Made by a program: the position numbers and the translations under genes. From NCBI GenBank assembly GCA_046154545.1, contig JBJXGC010000230.1, positions 1 through 11,294 on the forward strand: 11,294 nucleotides of DNA, read 5' to 3'. Within the stretch, counting starts at the first letter, position 1. The number at the start of each line of letters is the position of its first letter. Source of the stretch: JBJXGC01 sp046154545 (GTDB lineage Bacteria; Chloroflexota; Dehalococcoidia; Tepidiformales; Tepidiformaceae). Of this stretch, positions 1 through 6,216 are shown piece after piece. Below the pieces are notes generated by a model, which did not search any database, was not told the origin of the DNA, and saw only the letters and a list, made by a program, of their open reading frames with translations.

Positions 1-77
1 GTCCAGCGGTCGGGCCAGGCAGCGGACGCCTGTCCCTGACCCTGCGAAGCCAGCGCCGGCAGGCATGACCGAGAGCG

Positions 78-620
78 CTAATCCGCGGAGAGTTCTCCTT
101 CGAGCAGACCCATGACAAGGACGTCCTGGTAGCGCCCGAACTTGAAGACACCGTCGCGGAGGCGGCCTTCGTGGCGGAACCCGACCTTCTCGTAGACGTG
201 GACGGCGCGCTCGTTCGTGGCGTAGACCTTCAGTTCGATGCGGTGCAGGTTCATCATCTCGAAGCCGAAGCGGCAGAGGGTGCGCATGGTGTCGGAGCCG
301 TAGCCGCCGTCCCAGTGCGCCTTGTCGCCGATGGCGATGCCGAGTTCGGCGGCGCGGTTCTCGGGGCTGACGTCTTCGAGCCCGCAGCCACCGATGAGCT
401 TGCCTTCAGCGAGGGTCTCAACCGCGAAGCTGACGTGCGCATAGGACGGCGCCGAGACGCGCTCGATAAAGTCGGCCTCCTGGCGGTGCGAGAGGGGATA
501 GCGGATGGTCAGGTGCCGCGTGACCTCCGGGTCGTTGAACCAGCGGTAGAGCAAGGGCTCATCGCCGGGCTCACGGGCGCGGAGGCGGACCAGGTGGCCT
601 TCAAACGGGTTGTGGGACAT
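78..620 (-). CDS. GNAT-family N-acetyltransferase, RimJ/RimL-like
   Basis: This is a 180-residue acetyl-CoA-dependent N-acetyltransferase, which would transfer an acetyl group to an amine on a protein N-terminus or small molecule; the substrate cannot be read from the sequence. It opens with the typical LVRLRAREPGDEPLLYRWFND segment (residues 10-30). The acetyl-CoA loop region is HWDGGYGSD (102-110), and the C-terminal motif is NLHRIELKVYATNERAVHVY (124-143) followed by EKVGFRHEGRLRD, the standard RimL/SpeG-type ending. The ATG at 620 is preferred to a start at 704 because homology begins there and GGGAG lies about 8 nt upstream; the extra 28 residues are low-complexity and run through a repeat. 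It is the last gene of the minus-strand group; nothing is recognised in the 77 bases downstream of it. Confidence 0.9.
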   Translation of the reverse strand: MSHNPFEGHLVRLRAREPGDEPLLYRWFNDPEVTRHLTIRYPLSHRQEADFIERVSAPSYAHVSFAVETLAEGKLIGGCGLEDVSPENRAAELGIAIGDKAHWDGGYGSDTMRTLCRFGFEMMNLHRIELKVYATNERAVHVYEKVGFRHEGRLRDGVFKFGRYQDVLVMGLLEGELSAD

Positions 621-697
621 TGGTGTCTCCCGGGTGTGCGAATACGTGCGTGCGTGCGGCGCTGGGTCCGCGTTTGGGCTCCGCGTGGCCGCCGCGG

Positions 698-741
698 CCC
701 TCACCCCCTGCCCCTCTCCCCGTGCGCCGGGCGAGGGGAGC
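698..741. repeat. GC-rich palindromic intergenic repeat
   Basis: The segment starts CCCTCACCCCCTGCCCCTC and carries the complementary arm GAGGGG at 733-738, so it can fold into a hairpin on either strand. I recognise this pyrimidine-rich start with a GAGGGG return as a widespread bacterial intergenic repeat. Its translations (PLPLSPCAGRGE-like and SPRPAHGERG-like) often appear as spurious ORFs in genomes. It lies between the acetyltransferase and the small ORF ending at 756. Only one copy is in the window, so its repeated nature is known from the pattern and not shown here. Confidence 0.55.
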
Positions 742-755
742 CGGAGCCGCCACGC

Positions 756-944
756 TCAACCCCTCGGCCGGGCGCTGAGGGCGGCGCGGCGGTGGTCCTT
801 ACGGGCATCGCGCCGCCGCTGCGCGCGGCGACCGATACGCGGCGAGCGGGGCACACGGATCGACGGCCCCTTTCGCCTCTCCGTCGAAACGGAAGGGGGG
901 CCTTCGGGGTGCGCTTCGAGGTACTCGTCACACAGTGAACACAT
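756..944 (-). CDS. Small basic protein, 62 aa, unknown function (uncertain)
   Basis: The ORF begins MCSLCDEYLEAHPEG and turns into a very Arg-rich, Pro-rich tail with no recognised domain. The strongest support is the start: GGAGG sits 7 nt upstream of the ATG at 944, one of the best ribosome-binding sites in the window. The N-terminus has a CxxC (Cys2, Cys5), which could be half of a metal site, but no second pair follows. The C-terminal half runs through palindromic GC-rich DNA (865-902) and looks like low-complexity read-through. The original gene may therefore have been shorter, or have decayed. It lies upstream of the acetyltransferase in the same direction. I do not recognise a family. 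Confidence 0.35.
   Translation of the reverse strand: MCSLCDEYLEAHPEGPPSVSTERRKGPSIRVPRSPRIGRRAQRRRDARKDHRRAALSARPRG
865..902. repeat. Imperfect inverted repeat
   Basis: GGCCCCTTTCG (865-875) is matched, with small bulges, by CGGAAGGGGGGCC (890-902); an inner CCGT-cgaa-ACGG hairpin sits at 881-892. The structure lies inside the N-terminal part of the doubtful small ORF. This weakens the case for that ORF, or makes the site a structured element of its transcript. Confidence 0.35.
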
Positions 945-1003
945 GGCTGATCCTCCAGTAGCCGTGGATGGCGAAACTCCGGGTCGGATTCGAGAAACAG
1001 AAA

Positions 1004-1027
1004 CGGCCCGCTCTGTTGAGCGGGCCG
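1004..1027 (-). terminator. Rho-independent terminator (minus strand)
   Basis: A perfect 10-bp stem (CGGCCCGCTC with GAGCGGGCCG) closes a 4-nt loop. Read on the minus strand it is followed directly by TTTCTGTTTCTC, a U-rich tract. There is no comparable T-run on the plus strand, so it terminates leftward transcription. It ends either the 23-codon unit starting near 1137 or read-through from the toxin-antitoxin operon, whose stop codon is about 170 nt upstream. Confidence 0.8.
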
Positions 1028-1062
1028 TAGGTGTGCATCATCGAATGTGATTGGAAATGCGC

Positions 1063-1134
1063 CTACGCCCCGCCGTCACTCCAGGTGAAGCCGTGCTTCG
1101 GGTTAGCAACGATGGACATGGGGTTGCGCGACAT
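1063..1134 (-). CDS. Putative 23-residue peptide ORF (possible leaderless micro-gene)
   Basis: ATG at 1134 opens a 23-codon frame beginning MSRNPMSIVANPKHGF and ending in a TAG at 1063. No Shine-Dalgarno is visible. A -10-like hexamer ends 6-9 nt before the ATG, so the transcript would be essentially leaderless. A strong terminator follows 36 nt after the stop, making a self-contained unit of about 140 nt. The same layout fits a small non-coding RNA, or a leader peptide plus attenuator in front of the downstream genes at 944-756 and 620-78. No family is recognised; coding status is open. Confidence 0.3.
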   Translation of the reverse strand: MSRNPMSIVANPKHGFTWSDGGA

Positions 1135-1143
1135 AGTCGGAAT

Positions 1144-1172
1144 ATAGTAGAGCTAGCGAGCAGGTAGCGCAA
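1144..1172 (-). promoter_or_regulatory. Putative sigma-70-type promoter for the micro-gene
   Basis: On the minus strand TTGCGC (1172-1167) is followed after exactly 17 nt by TACTAT (1149-1144). An overlapping TATATT (1146-1141) is an alternative -10. Transcription would start around 1137-1135, at or just before the ATG at 1134. The AT-rich -10 stands out from its GC-rich surroundings. The -35 matches the consensus only in TTG. Confidence 0.4.
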
Positions 1173-1195
1173 GAGCCGGGGGTGAGACGGCGCCT

Positions 1196-1636
1196 CTATG
1201 GGTCGCCCGGAGCGCCGCCGAAGACCGGGAAGCCCTCGCGCGCGGCCGCCGTCCGGAGGCGCCCGTCGAGCGAGACGAACCCCAACCGTCCGGGAGTGCC
1301 ATCCGCTGCGTGAAGGGCGGCCGCGAGCTGAAGCGCGTCGGCCGCACGGAGGGCATGATCCCAAAGTACACGCATCGCGAGGTTTCGAACCTCGTCCGCC
1401 GCTTGGATTTCCGTCCAGGTGGCTCGCAAGAGCGTCAGCCGGACCCGTGCCGTTGCGATGAGTTGAGGGTTCAGGCCCTCGCGGCTGCGCCGGGCAAGGG
1501 CCGACTCGCACTCGACTGGCGTGCCCCACCAGGTGACCAGGGCGGTCTCTGAACGAAGGCGCCTGAACATCTGGTCCGAGGTCTGTTCGGGAATGAGCAA
1601 CGGCACGATCGCAGCCGCATCCCAGTAAGAGGTCAC
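1196..1636 (-). CDS. vapC: VapC-type PIN-domain toxin
   Basis: This 146-residue protein has the layout of a VapC toxin, a Mg2+-dependent ribonuclease whose activity is blocked by the paired antitoxin. The four acidic PIN-domain positions are visible: Asp6 in YWDAAAIVPLL, Glu42 in TPVECESALAR, Asp100 in LRAADALQLAAAL and Asp124 in FVSLDGRLRTAA. Length is normal for the family. It starts with GTG at 1636, overlapping the antitoxin stop as GTGA, which indicates translational coupling. The active site appears intact. The RNA target cannot be inferred. Confidence 0.9.
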   Translation of the reverse strand: MTSYWDAAAIVPLLIPEQTSDQMFRRLRSETALVTWWGTPVECESALARRSREGLNPQLIATARVRLTLLRATWTEIQAADEVRNLAMRVLWDHALRAADALQLAAALHAADGTPGRLGFVSLDGRLRTAAAREGFPVFGGAPGDP

Positions 1637-1932
1637 CGGGACTCCGCCCGCTCGGCGAGGAGTGCGGCAAGCACCCCGGAAGGTTCCGCATCAGCGCCGA
1701 ACGAAGGCAGCTCGTCGGCCGTAAGGGGCCCCCGGGTCGCGCGGCGGATGGTCCCATTCCTCTCCATCCTTGCTAACCAGGCCTCGTGATCGGCGCCGCC
1801 TTCCGCGGGCGGCGCCACAAGCTGGGCCACACGCTTGCCATGGTCCGTGATATAGACTGCCTCGCCGCGCTGGGCGTCGGCAATCAGCTGCGCCAGGTTG
1901 CGCGTCGCCTCGGCCAATGTCGCGGTCTTCAC
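1633..1932 (-). CDS. Phd/YefM-family antitoxin
   Basis: This 99-residue antitoxin is paired with the PIN toxin. Residues 1-41 are a Phd/YefM DNA-binding domain: it begins MKTATLAEATRNLAQLIADA and continues with GEAVYITDHGKRVAQLVAP. The remainder (about 45-99) is a charged toxin-binding tail ending GVLAALLAERAESR, which would occupy the PIN active-site cleft. The start is GTG at 1932; two in-frame TGA codons lie directly before it, so no longer form is possible. No Shine-Dalgarno is visible, and a -10-like hexamer lies 6 nt upstream, suggesting a leaderless message. Family knowledge predicts that the antitoxin, alone or with the toxin, represses this promoter, and an inverted repeat over the -35 region is the likely operator. 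Confidence 0.88.
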   Translation of the reverse strand: MKTATLAEATRNLAQLIADAQRGEAVYITDHGKRVAQLVAPPAEGGADHEAWLARMERNGTIRRATRGPLTADELPSFGADAEPSGVLAALLAERAESR

Positions 1933-1938
1933 TCATCA

Positions 1939-1968
1939 AGCATAGGTAACGCGGTGGACCCGCGGCAA
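1939..1968 (-). promoter_or_regulatory. Putative promoter of the toxin-antitoxin operon
   Basis: Minus-strand TTGCCG (1968-1963) and TATGCT (1944-1939) are separated by 18 nt, each matching the sigma-70 consensus at four of six positions. The predicted transcription start falls at or within a few bases of the GTG start codon at 1932. Confidence 0.4.
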
Positions 1969-1977
1969 ACCGCGGGT
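1958..1977. promoter_or_regulatory. Perfect inverted repeat, candidate autoregulatory operator
   Basis: ACCCGCGG and CCGCGGGT are perfect complements separated by CAAA. The repeat overlaps the -35 hexamer of the candidate toxin-antitoxin promoter, where an autorepressing Phd/VapBC complex would be expected to bind. Protein binding is inferred. Confidence 0.5.
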
Positions 1978-2286
1978 GGGGTTCAAAGTCTTGCGCGAAG
2001 GCGTGGAGCGGGCGGTTTGATGGCGCGCCTGGTCCAGTAGCACGACTGTGAAGGAGTGCTGGGATGGTGCCCGGGGCGATGCCGGTGAGCGCTCACCTCC
2101 TCGCCCCGGCGACCATCGCGGCGCTTGCTCACGCGCGCGCTACGGACAGGCCACTCAGGCCACCTCGGATTCCTCATCCGCCTAACCGCCGGTACGCAAA
2201 ACTATGAACCGCACCCGCAAACCGCCGTCGCCGGCCGTCGGCGGGGCGGCAGCTCAGCGTGACTGAATCGCGGCGCGGGAGGCAAA
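1978..2286. other. Intergenic region between toxin-antitoxin operon and hppA terminator
   Basis: No convincing gene lies in this stretch of about 310 bases. It contains the large palindrome at 2063-2117 and a smaller GC-rich palindrome (CCGCCG at 2222-2227 with CGGCGG at 2239-2244). A 64-codon minus-strand ORF (1983-2177) runs through the palindrome and lacks a properly spaced ribosome-binding site, so I do not call it. Confidence 0.6.
2063..2117. repeat. Large imperfect palindrome, possible structured RNA or protein-binding site
   Basis: Outer arms GATGGT..CCGGGGCGA (2063-2079) and TCGCCCCGG..ACCATC (2101-2117) pair with only two adjacent mismatches. Inside them is a perfect 14-bp palindrome, GGTGAGCGCTCACC (2084-2097). 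The whole 55-base element can fold as one long hairpin on either strand. It is not followed by a T-run on either side, so it is not an ordinary terminator. It may be a repeat-family element, a dimer binding site or a small structured RNA. Confidence 0.6.
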
Positions 2287-2315
2287 ACAACAGGCCCCGA
2301 ATCGGGGCCTGTTGT
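2287..2315 (-). terminator. Rho-independent terminator of hppA
   Basis: ACAACAGGCCCC and GGGGCCTGTTGT are perfect complements around a GAATC loop. Read on the minus strand the stem ends in TTGTTTTGCC, giving the U-tract. It lies 23 nt beyond the hppA stop codon, in the right orientation. Confidence 0.88.
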
Positions 2316-2338
2316 CGCGAGTGCCTGGAAGACCCAGC

Positions 2339-4771
2339 TTAGCTGATGAAGAGCGGCGCCAGCACGAGGGTGATCGTGCTGAGGAGCTTCACCAGGACGT
2401 GGAGAGCGGGGCCGGCGGTGTCCTTAAAGGGGTCACCGACGGTGTCACCGACGACGGCCGCGGCGTGGGTCTCGGAGCCCTTGCCCACGACCTCGCCGTT
2501 CTCGTCCCTGATGTCGCCGGTTTCGATGAACTTCTTGGCGTTGTCCCAGGCGCCACCGGCGTTGTTCAGGAAGGTGGCGAGCAACACGCCGCCGATAGTC
2601 CCGACCATGAGCATGCCGGCGACAGCGAGCCAACCCTCGTTCCCATCGCCACCAAACGCATAGCGGAAGATGACACCGACCGCGACCGGGAGGCCGACGG
2701 CGAGGATGCCGGGGGCGATCATCTCGCGGAGGGCCGCGCGGGTGGTGATATCGACTGCCCGGCCGTAGTCAGGCCGGACCTCTCCGGTCATGATTCCCGG
2801 GTTTTCACGGAACTGGCGGCGCACCTCTTCGATGATGCCGCTGGCCGCCTTGCCGACGGCGCGGATGGCGAGCGAGCTGAAGAGGAAGGCGAGCATGACG
2901 CCGAGGAGGGCGCCAACGAACACCTCAACCTTGCCGAGGTTGATGGGCATGATCCGAGGCAGCGGCAATGGGCTCCCGAGAATACCGGCCACATCGGCTG
3001 CGGCCACGTCGCCGTCCTTGACCTTCTTGGCGAGGTAAGCCTCCGTCTCGTTCGGGTCGGCGGTCACGAGGGTGTCGCGAGCCTTCTGGTCGAGGCCATC
3101 GACGGCCTCGAGCTGCGCGCGGTACTCGTTGACGGCCGCGCCTGCTCCAGCAGCGGCAGCGGCGCCCTGTGGGATGAGGTCAAGGTCCTGGGCGAGCTCG
3201 ATGTATCTCCCGGTGTCGTCGTTCGCTATCTTTCCGAACTCCACTCGGACCTCATCGAGGTAGGCGGTGAAGAGGAGGAAGGCGGCGAGGGCGGCGGAGC
3301 CAACGGCGTAGCCCTTGGTGAGGGCCTTCGTGGTGTTGCCGACGGCGTCGAGTTTGTCCGTGATCTCGCGCGCCTCTGGCTTGGTGCCCGCCGCGAACTG
3401 GGTGATGCCGCCGGCGTTGTCGGTAATCGGGCCGAAGGTGTCCATGGCGAGGATGTAGGCGGCCGACATGAGCATGCCCATGGTGGCGCAGGCGGTCCCG
3501 AAGACACCGGTCGAGATGCCGCTCACATTCGGCCCCACATCGGCGGCCGCTTCCTGGCCGAGGACGAATGAAACGACGAGAGCGATGCCGACGGTGATCG
3601 CGGTGACGGCCGTGGTTTCGAAGCCGACGGCGGTGCCGATGATGATGTTCGTCGCGGGACCGGTGCGGCTTGCGCGGGCGATCTCCTGGACGGGGCGCCA
3701 GGCGCCGGATGTGTAGTACTGGGTGATATAGACGAAGGCGATACCGGTCGCGATACCGACGATGCCACAGAAGAAGAACCAGTACCAGGCGTCGTCGAGC
3801 ATCGCCTTGGTGGCAATGCCAAGCCCGAGGACGCTGAGGATCGTGATGACCCAATAGGCGCCGTTGAGAGCGCCCATGGGGTCACTGATGCGCTTGGCGA
3901 AGAAGGGCACGGTGAACATGCCAACAATCGTTGCGAACACGCCGAATGAGCGGAGGACGAGCGGGAAGAGGATCCACTCGACGCGGCCGGTGGCGGTGTA
4001 GATGGCGACGCCGAGGATCATCGCGCCGATGTTCTCGGCGCTCATGGACTCGAAGAGGTCAGCGCCGCGGCCAGCGCAGTCGCCAACGTTGTCACCGACG
4101 AGGTCGGCGATGACGGCGGCGTTGCGGGGGTCGTCTTCAGGGATACCGGCCTCGACTTTTCCGACGAGGTCAGCACCCACGTCGGCGGCCTTGGTGTAAA
4201 TGCCACCGCCGAGCTGGGCGAAGAGGGCGACGAAGCTGGCGCCGAAGCCGAAGCCGACGATCAGGAAGGGTGTCTCGTCGATGCTATGTCCGAGGACGCG
4301 GCTGTAGACGGCGAAGATGCCGGCGACGCCGATGAGGCTGAGCGCGACCACCAGGAAGCCGGAGACAGCGCCGCCGCGAATGGCCGTGTTGATGGCCTCC
4401 GCCAGGGAGTGCTGGGCGGCGGCGGCGGTGCGCCCGTTGGCGCGGACGGCGATGGCCATGCCGATGAGCCCAGAGACGCCTGAGGCGAGGGCACCGACGA
4501 TGAAGGCGATGCCGGTGAGCAGGCCCGTCTCGGTCGATTCTTTGAAGATGCCGACGATAAGACCGACGACGACCGAAGTGACGAGGGCGAGGATCCCGAT
4601 CGTCCGGTACTGCCGGGTGAGGAAGGCGTTCGCGCCCTCAAGGATTGTGTCGGCGACGTCCTGCATCTCCTGGTGGCCGCGGTCACGGCGCAGGACGTCG
4701 AAGGCGAGCCAGACGGCGAACAAGACGGCCGCCGCCGACGCCAATGGGATCATGATCTGAGCGAGTAGCAT
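2339..4771 (-). CDS. hppA: Membrane H+-translocating pyrophosphatase (K+-independent type)
   Basis: This 810-residue integral membrane pump couples hydrolysis of cytosolic pyrophosphate to proton export. The three catalytic loops are all present: DVGADLVGKVEAGIPEDDPR (197-216) with DNVGDCAGRGADLFE (227-241); DTFGPITDNAGGI (444-456); and NNAGGAWDNAKKFIE (736-750) with GDTVGDPFKDTAGPAL (775-790). Position 482 is Lys in GNTTKALTKGYAVGSA; family knowledge links Lys here, in place of Ala, to K+ independence and hence H+ pumping. The protein is longer than most relatives because the loop after TM12 (about 506-611) is expanded. The ATG at 4771 has GAGGGGAAGG just upstream. No clear promoter is seen in the 190 bases before it; a strong terminator follows. 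Confidence 0.97.
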   Translation of the reverse strand: MLLAQIMIPLASAAAVLFAVWLAFDVLRRDRGHQEMQDVADTILEGANAFLTRQYRTIGILALVTSVVVGLIVGIFKESTETGLLTGIAFIVGALASGVSGLIGMAIAVRANGRTAAAAQHSLAEAINTAIRGGAVSGFLVVALSLIGVAGIFAVYSRVLGHSIDETPFLIVGFGFGASFVALFAQLGGGIYTKAADVGADLVGKVEAGIPEDDPRNAAVIADLVGDNVGDCAGRGADLFESMSAENIGAMILGVAIYTATGRVEWILFPLVLRSFGVFATIVGMFTVPFFAKRISDPMGALNGAYWVITILSVLGLGIATKAMLDDAWYWFFFCGIVGIATGIAFVYITQYYTSGAWRPVQEIARASRTGPATNIIIGTAVGFETTAVTAITVGIALVVSFVLGQEAAADVGPNVSGISTGVFGTACATMGMLMSAAYILAMDTFGPITDNAGGITQFAAGTKPEAREITDKLDAVGNTTKALTKGYAVGSAALAAFLLFTAYLDEVRVEFGKIANDDTGRYIELAQDLDLIPQGAAAAAGAGAAVNEYRAQLEAVDGLDQKARDTLVTADPNETEAYLAKKVKDGDVAAADVAGILGSPLPLPRIMPINLGKVEVFVGALLGVMLAFLFSSLAIRAVGKAASGIIEEVRRQFRENPGIMTGEVRPDYGRAVDITTRAALREMIAPGILAVGLPVAVGVIFRYAFGGDGNEGWLAVAGMLMVGTIGGVLLATFLNNAGGAWDNAKKFIETGDIRDENGEVVGKGSETHAAAVVGDTVGDPFKDTAGPALHVLVKLLSTITLVLAPLFIS

Positions 4772-4924
4772 GGGCCTTCCCCTCGAAACACCAAACTGGC
4801 GCGTCCGTCACCGGCTGAGCTGGGCACACGTGACCAGCGGCCGCCCCTGAGACGCGCCGAAGCGTGCCGGAGGATAACAAGGGCCCCCTTTACGGGCTAT
4901 TGACGTTGCCGGGGTGCGTCCTGG

Positions 4925-4958
4925 CCTCGCTGCCGGGCATGCCCGCCCGGCAGTGAGG
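4925..4958 (-). terminator. Strong hairpin without U-tract downstream of the sigma-like gene
   Basis: CCTCGCTGCCGGGC (4925-4938) pairs with GCCCGGCAGTGAGG (4945-4958), 14 pairs with one G-T, around ATGCCC. It begins 6 nt past the stop codon of the minus-strand sigma-like gene. There is no T-run on either side, so it may be a terminator that does not use a U-tract, or an mRNA 3'-end stabiliser. The rest of 4772-4964 shows nothing recognisable. Confidence 0.45.
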
Positions 4959-4964
4959 CGCGAT

Positions 4965-5672
4965 TCAGCCGTATGGGCCGGGAAAGAGGCCGCCAGGAGG
5001 CGCCCGGGGCTCGACCGGCGGGGAGGCCGCGGCGGTGGCGGAACCGGCCACCTGGCGCGCCTTCACGCGGTCAAGAATCTCCTGCTTGAGCCCGGGTGGG
5101 GCCGCGATCAGCGGAAGCGACGCGAAGAGATCGAGCGGGCCGGCGCGGACCCGGCCCCGCGGCCAGGCGCGGCGTAGACGGCCCACCAGCCCGTCCGGCG
5201 GCGACGCGCGGGATGCGGCGCCAGTGATGGCGAGGGACGGACCAGGGTGGCCCGGTCCGCCAATGGCATGGCCGCCGTTGCGCTGCCCCGTGCGCAGCGC
5301 ACGGCAGAACTCCTGCTCGGCGCGGCTGGTCCGCCCGCGGGCCTGCCGTTGCCCGGTCGCGAGGATCATCGCCATGTCGGCCTGAGAGAAGCCCTGGCGG
5401 AGTGACAGGGAGAGGACGGCGAACTGCTCGCGTTCCATTGTGGCGGCTGCGGCCACAACGGCATCGAGGGAGCATGGTCCGTCGCGCTGGCGCCCCGGAA
5501 TGGGCGGACCGGTGGCTACGCTCGGCCTGCCGCCGGACTCATTGAACCGGAGGTCAAAGAACCTGGGCCGGACGCAGGCGAGCGAGAGCTGGCGCAGACT
5601 CGCAAGGAGCCGCGTGAAGGGTGAGGAGCCAGGAGGAGGGTCGATCCGGTGCATCGTCTTATCCACGGGCAT
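4965..5672 (-). CDS. Sigma-70 region-4-like protein, possibly degenerate ECF sigma factor
   Basis: Residues 69-125 resemble the region 4 helix-turn-helix of ECF sigma factors: LDAVVAAAATMEREQF, then AVLSLSLRQGFSQADMAMIL and SRAEQEFCRAL, which fit the -35-recognising fold. A tail near 180-203 (PLDLFASLPLIAAPPGLKQE) resembles the C-terminal extension of some actinobacterial and chloroflexal ECF-like proteins. Region 2 (core and -10 binding) is not recognisable in residues 1-68, and the zinc-finger cysteines often found between region 4 and that tail are absent. The gene may therefore be decayed, or be a region-4-only regulator. Nothing like the missing parts appears in the other frames, so a simple frameshift is not the explanation. 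The start could be 5672 or the ATG at 5654, which has GGATAAG about 4 nt upstream. It follows the small membrane protein gene by 87 nt. Confidence 0.45.
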   Translation of the reverse strand: MPVDKTMHRIDPPPGSSPFTRLLASLRQLSLACVRPRFFDLRFNESGGRPSVATGPPIPGRQRDGPCSLDAVVAAAATMEREQFAVLSLSLRQGFSQADMAMILATGQRQARGRTSRAEQEFCRALRTGQRNGGHAIGGPGHPGPSLAITGAASRASPPDGLVGRLRRAWPRGRVRAGPLDLFASLPLIAAPPGLKQEILDRVKARQVAGSATAAASPPVEPRAPPGGLFPGPYG

Positions 5673-5759
5673 TCAAAGCCGGGCGGCGGGCACCCGGGTG
5701 CGGGCGCGACCGCATTCGCGCGGGGGCGCTCGATGCGGGCACAGGGGAACGGCGCTCGC

Positions 5760-5903
5760 TCACAGGGCACCGAAAGCGTTGTGGGTACCGGCGAAGACGA
5801 TCGCGCTGAAGACGAGGGCCTCCACCAGCATGACGATGAAGATGGTCCGCCAGCTGTTCGACGGGCCATCGTGCCCGTCGTCGAAGTCGTCTTTCGTCCT
5901 CAT
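5760..5903 (-). CDS. Single-pass small membrane protein, 47 aa
   Basis: The protein begins MRTKDDFDDGHDGPSNSWR, an acidic hydrophilic head. One strongly hydrophobic helix follows (about residues 20-40, IFIVMLVEALVFSAIVF) and then a short tail, HNAFGAL. The ATG at 5903 is chosen over an upstream start at 5996 because GGGAG lies about 9 nt before it and the extra residues are not membrane-like. No family is recognised. Its length is typical of small membrane subunits or regulators. It sits upstream of the sigma-like gene and divergent from the DM13 operon, so a link to either is possible but unproven. Confidence 0.6.
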   Translation of the reverse strand: MRTKDDFDDGHDGPSNSWRTIFIVMLVEALVFSAIVFAGTHNAFGAL

Positions 5904-6216
5904 CCTTGTGCTCCCGTGGGCTTCACTCCCACCAGTACGACACGCAGCGCCCGCGGCGATTACGATTACCCGGGCGAATTGGGGAGCGCACGCCACTTCG
6001 GCGTATCATGATCCGCCAATGCATATGGACCGGGGGACCGCTCGCGCCACCGTCGGACGCATCTAGACGTTCTGGTCTGGGCTGGCTTGCCCCGGCCTGA
6101 ACGGGACGGTTGTAACGATCGAGCCCGGTGACATCACCGAAACAACGATGGACCAGCAGGCGGCGGCCTGGTGATCCAGCCGCCGTGGCCAGAAGGCCCG
6201 CGTCCAGGGGTGACCG
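5904..6216. other. Divergent intergenic region upstream of the DM13 operon
   Basis: These 313 bases separate the minus-strand small membrane protein from the plus-strand DM13 gene and should hold both promoters. The only plus-strand candidate I see is TTGGGG (5979-5984) with TATCAT (6004-6009), whose 19-nt spacing is poor. If it is used, the DM13 message would have a leader of about 200 nt. No riboswitch, tRNA or convincing gene is visible. Confidence 0.4.

Noticed and set aside
643..660. Short GTGC-type tandem repeat
   Set aside because: Only about three units; no sign of function beyond simple-sequence chance.
701..931. Minus-strand 76-codon ORF through the palindromic repeat
   Set aside because: Its product ends in the classic repeat-derived sequence SPRPAHGERGRG, a known source of spurious ORFs.
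171..938. Plus-strand 255-codon ORF over the acetyltransferase
   Set aside because: It is antisense to a clear GNAT gene and runs on through the intergenic repeat.
1038..1757. 239-codon minus-strand ORF overlapping the toxin and antitoxin
   Set aside because: It runs out of frame with the convincing VapC and Phd genes and shows no domain.
2312..3571. Long plus-strand ORF (419 codons) antisense to hppA
   Set aside because: It mirrors the conserved hppA codons; in GC-rich DNA the antisense frame stays open by codon bias, and the product is an Asp/Glu/Gly/His-rich sequence with no domain.
4900..4930. Plus-strand TTGACG, a good -35 hexamer
   Set aside because: No -10 element at the right spacing and no plus-strand gene downstream.
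6066..6174. Short plus-strand frame ending in ITETTMDQQAAAW before the DM13 gene
   Set aside because: It reads like a protein end but has no start codon with a ribosome-binding site and no recognisable relative; probably chance or an old remnant.
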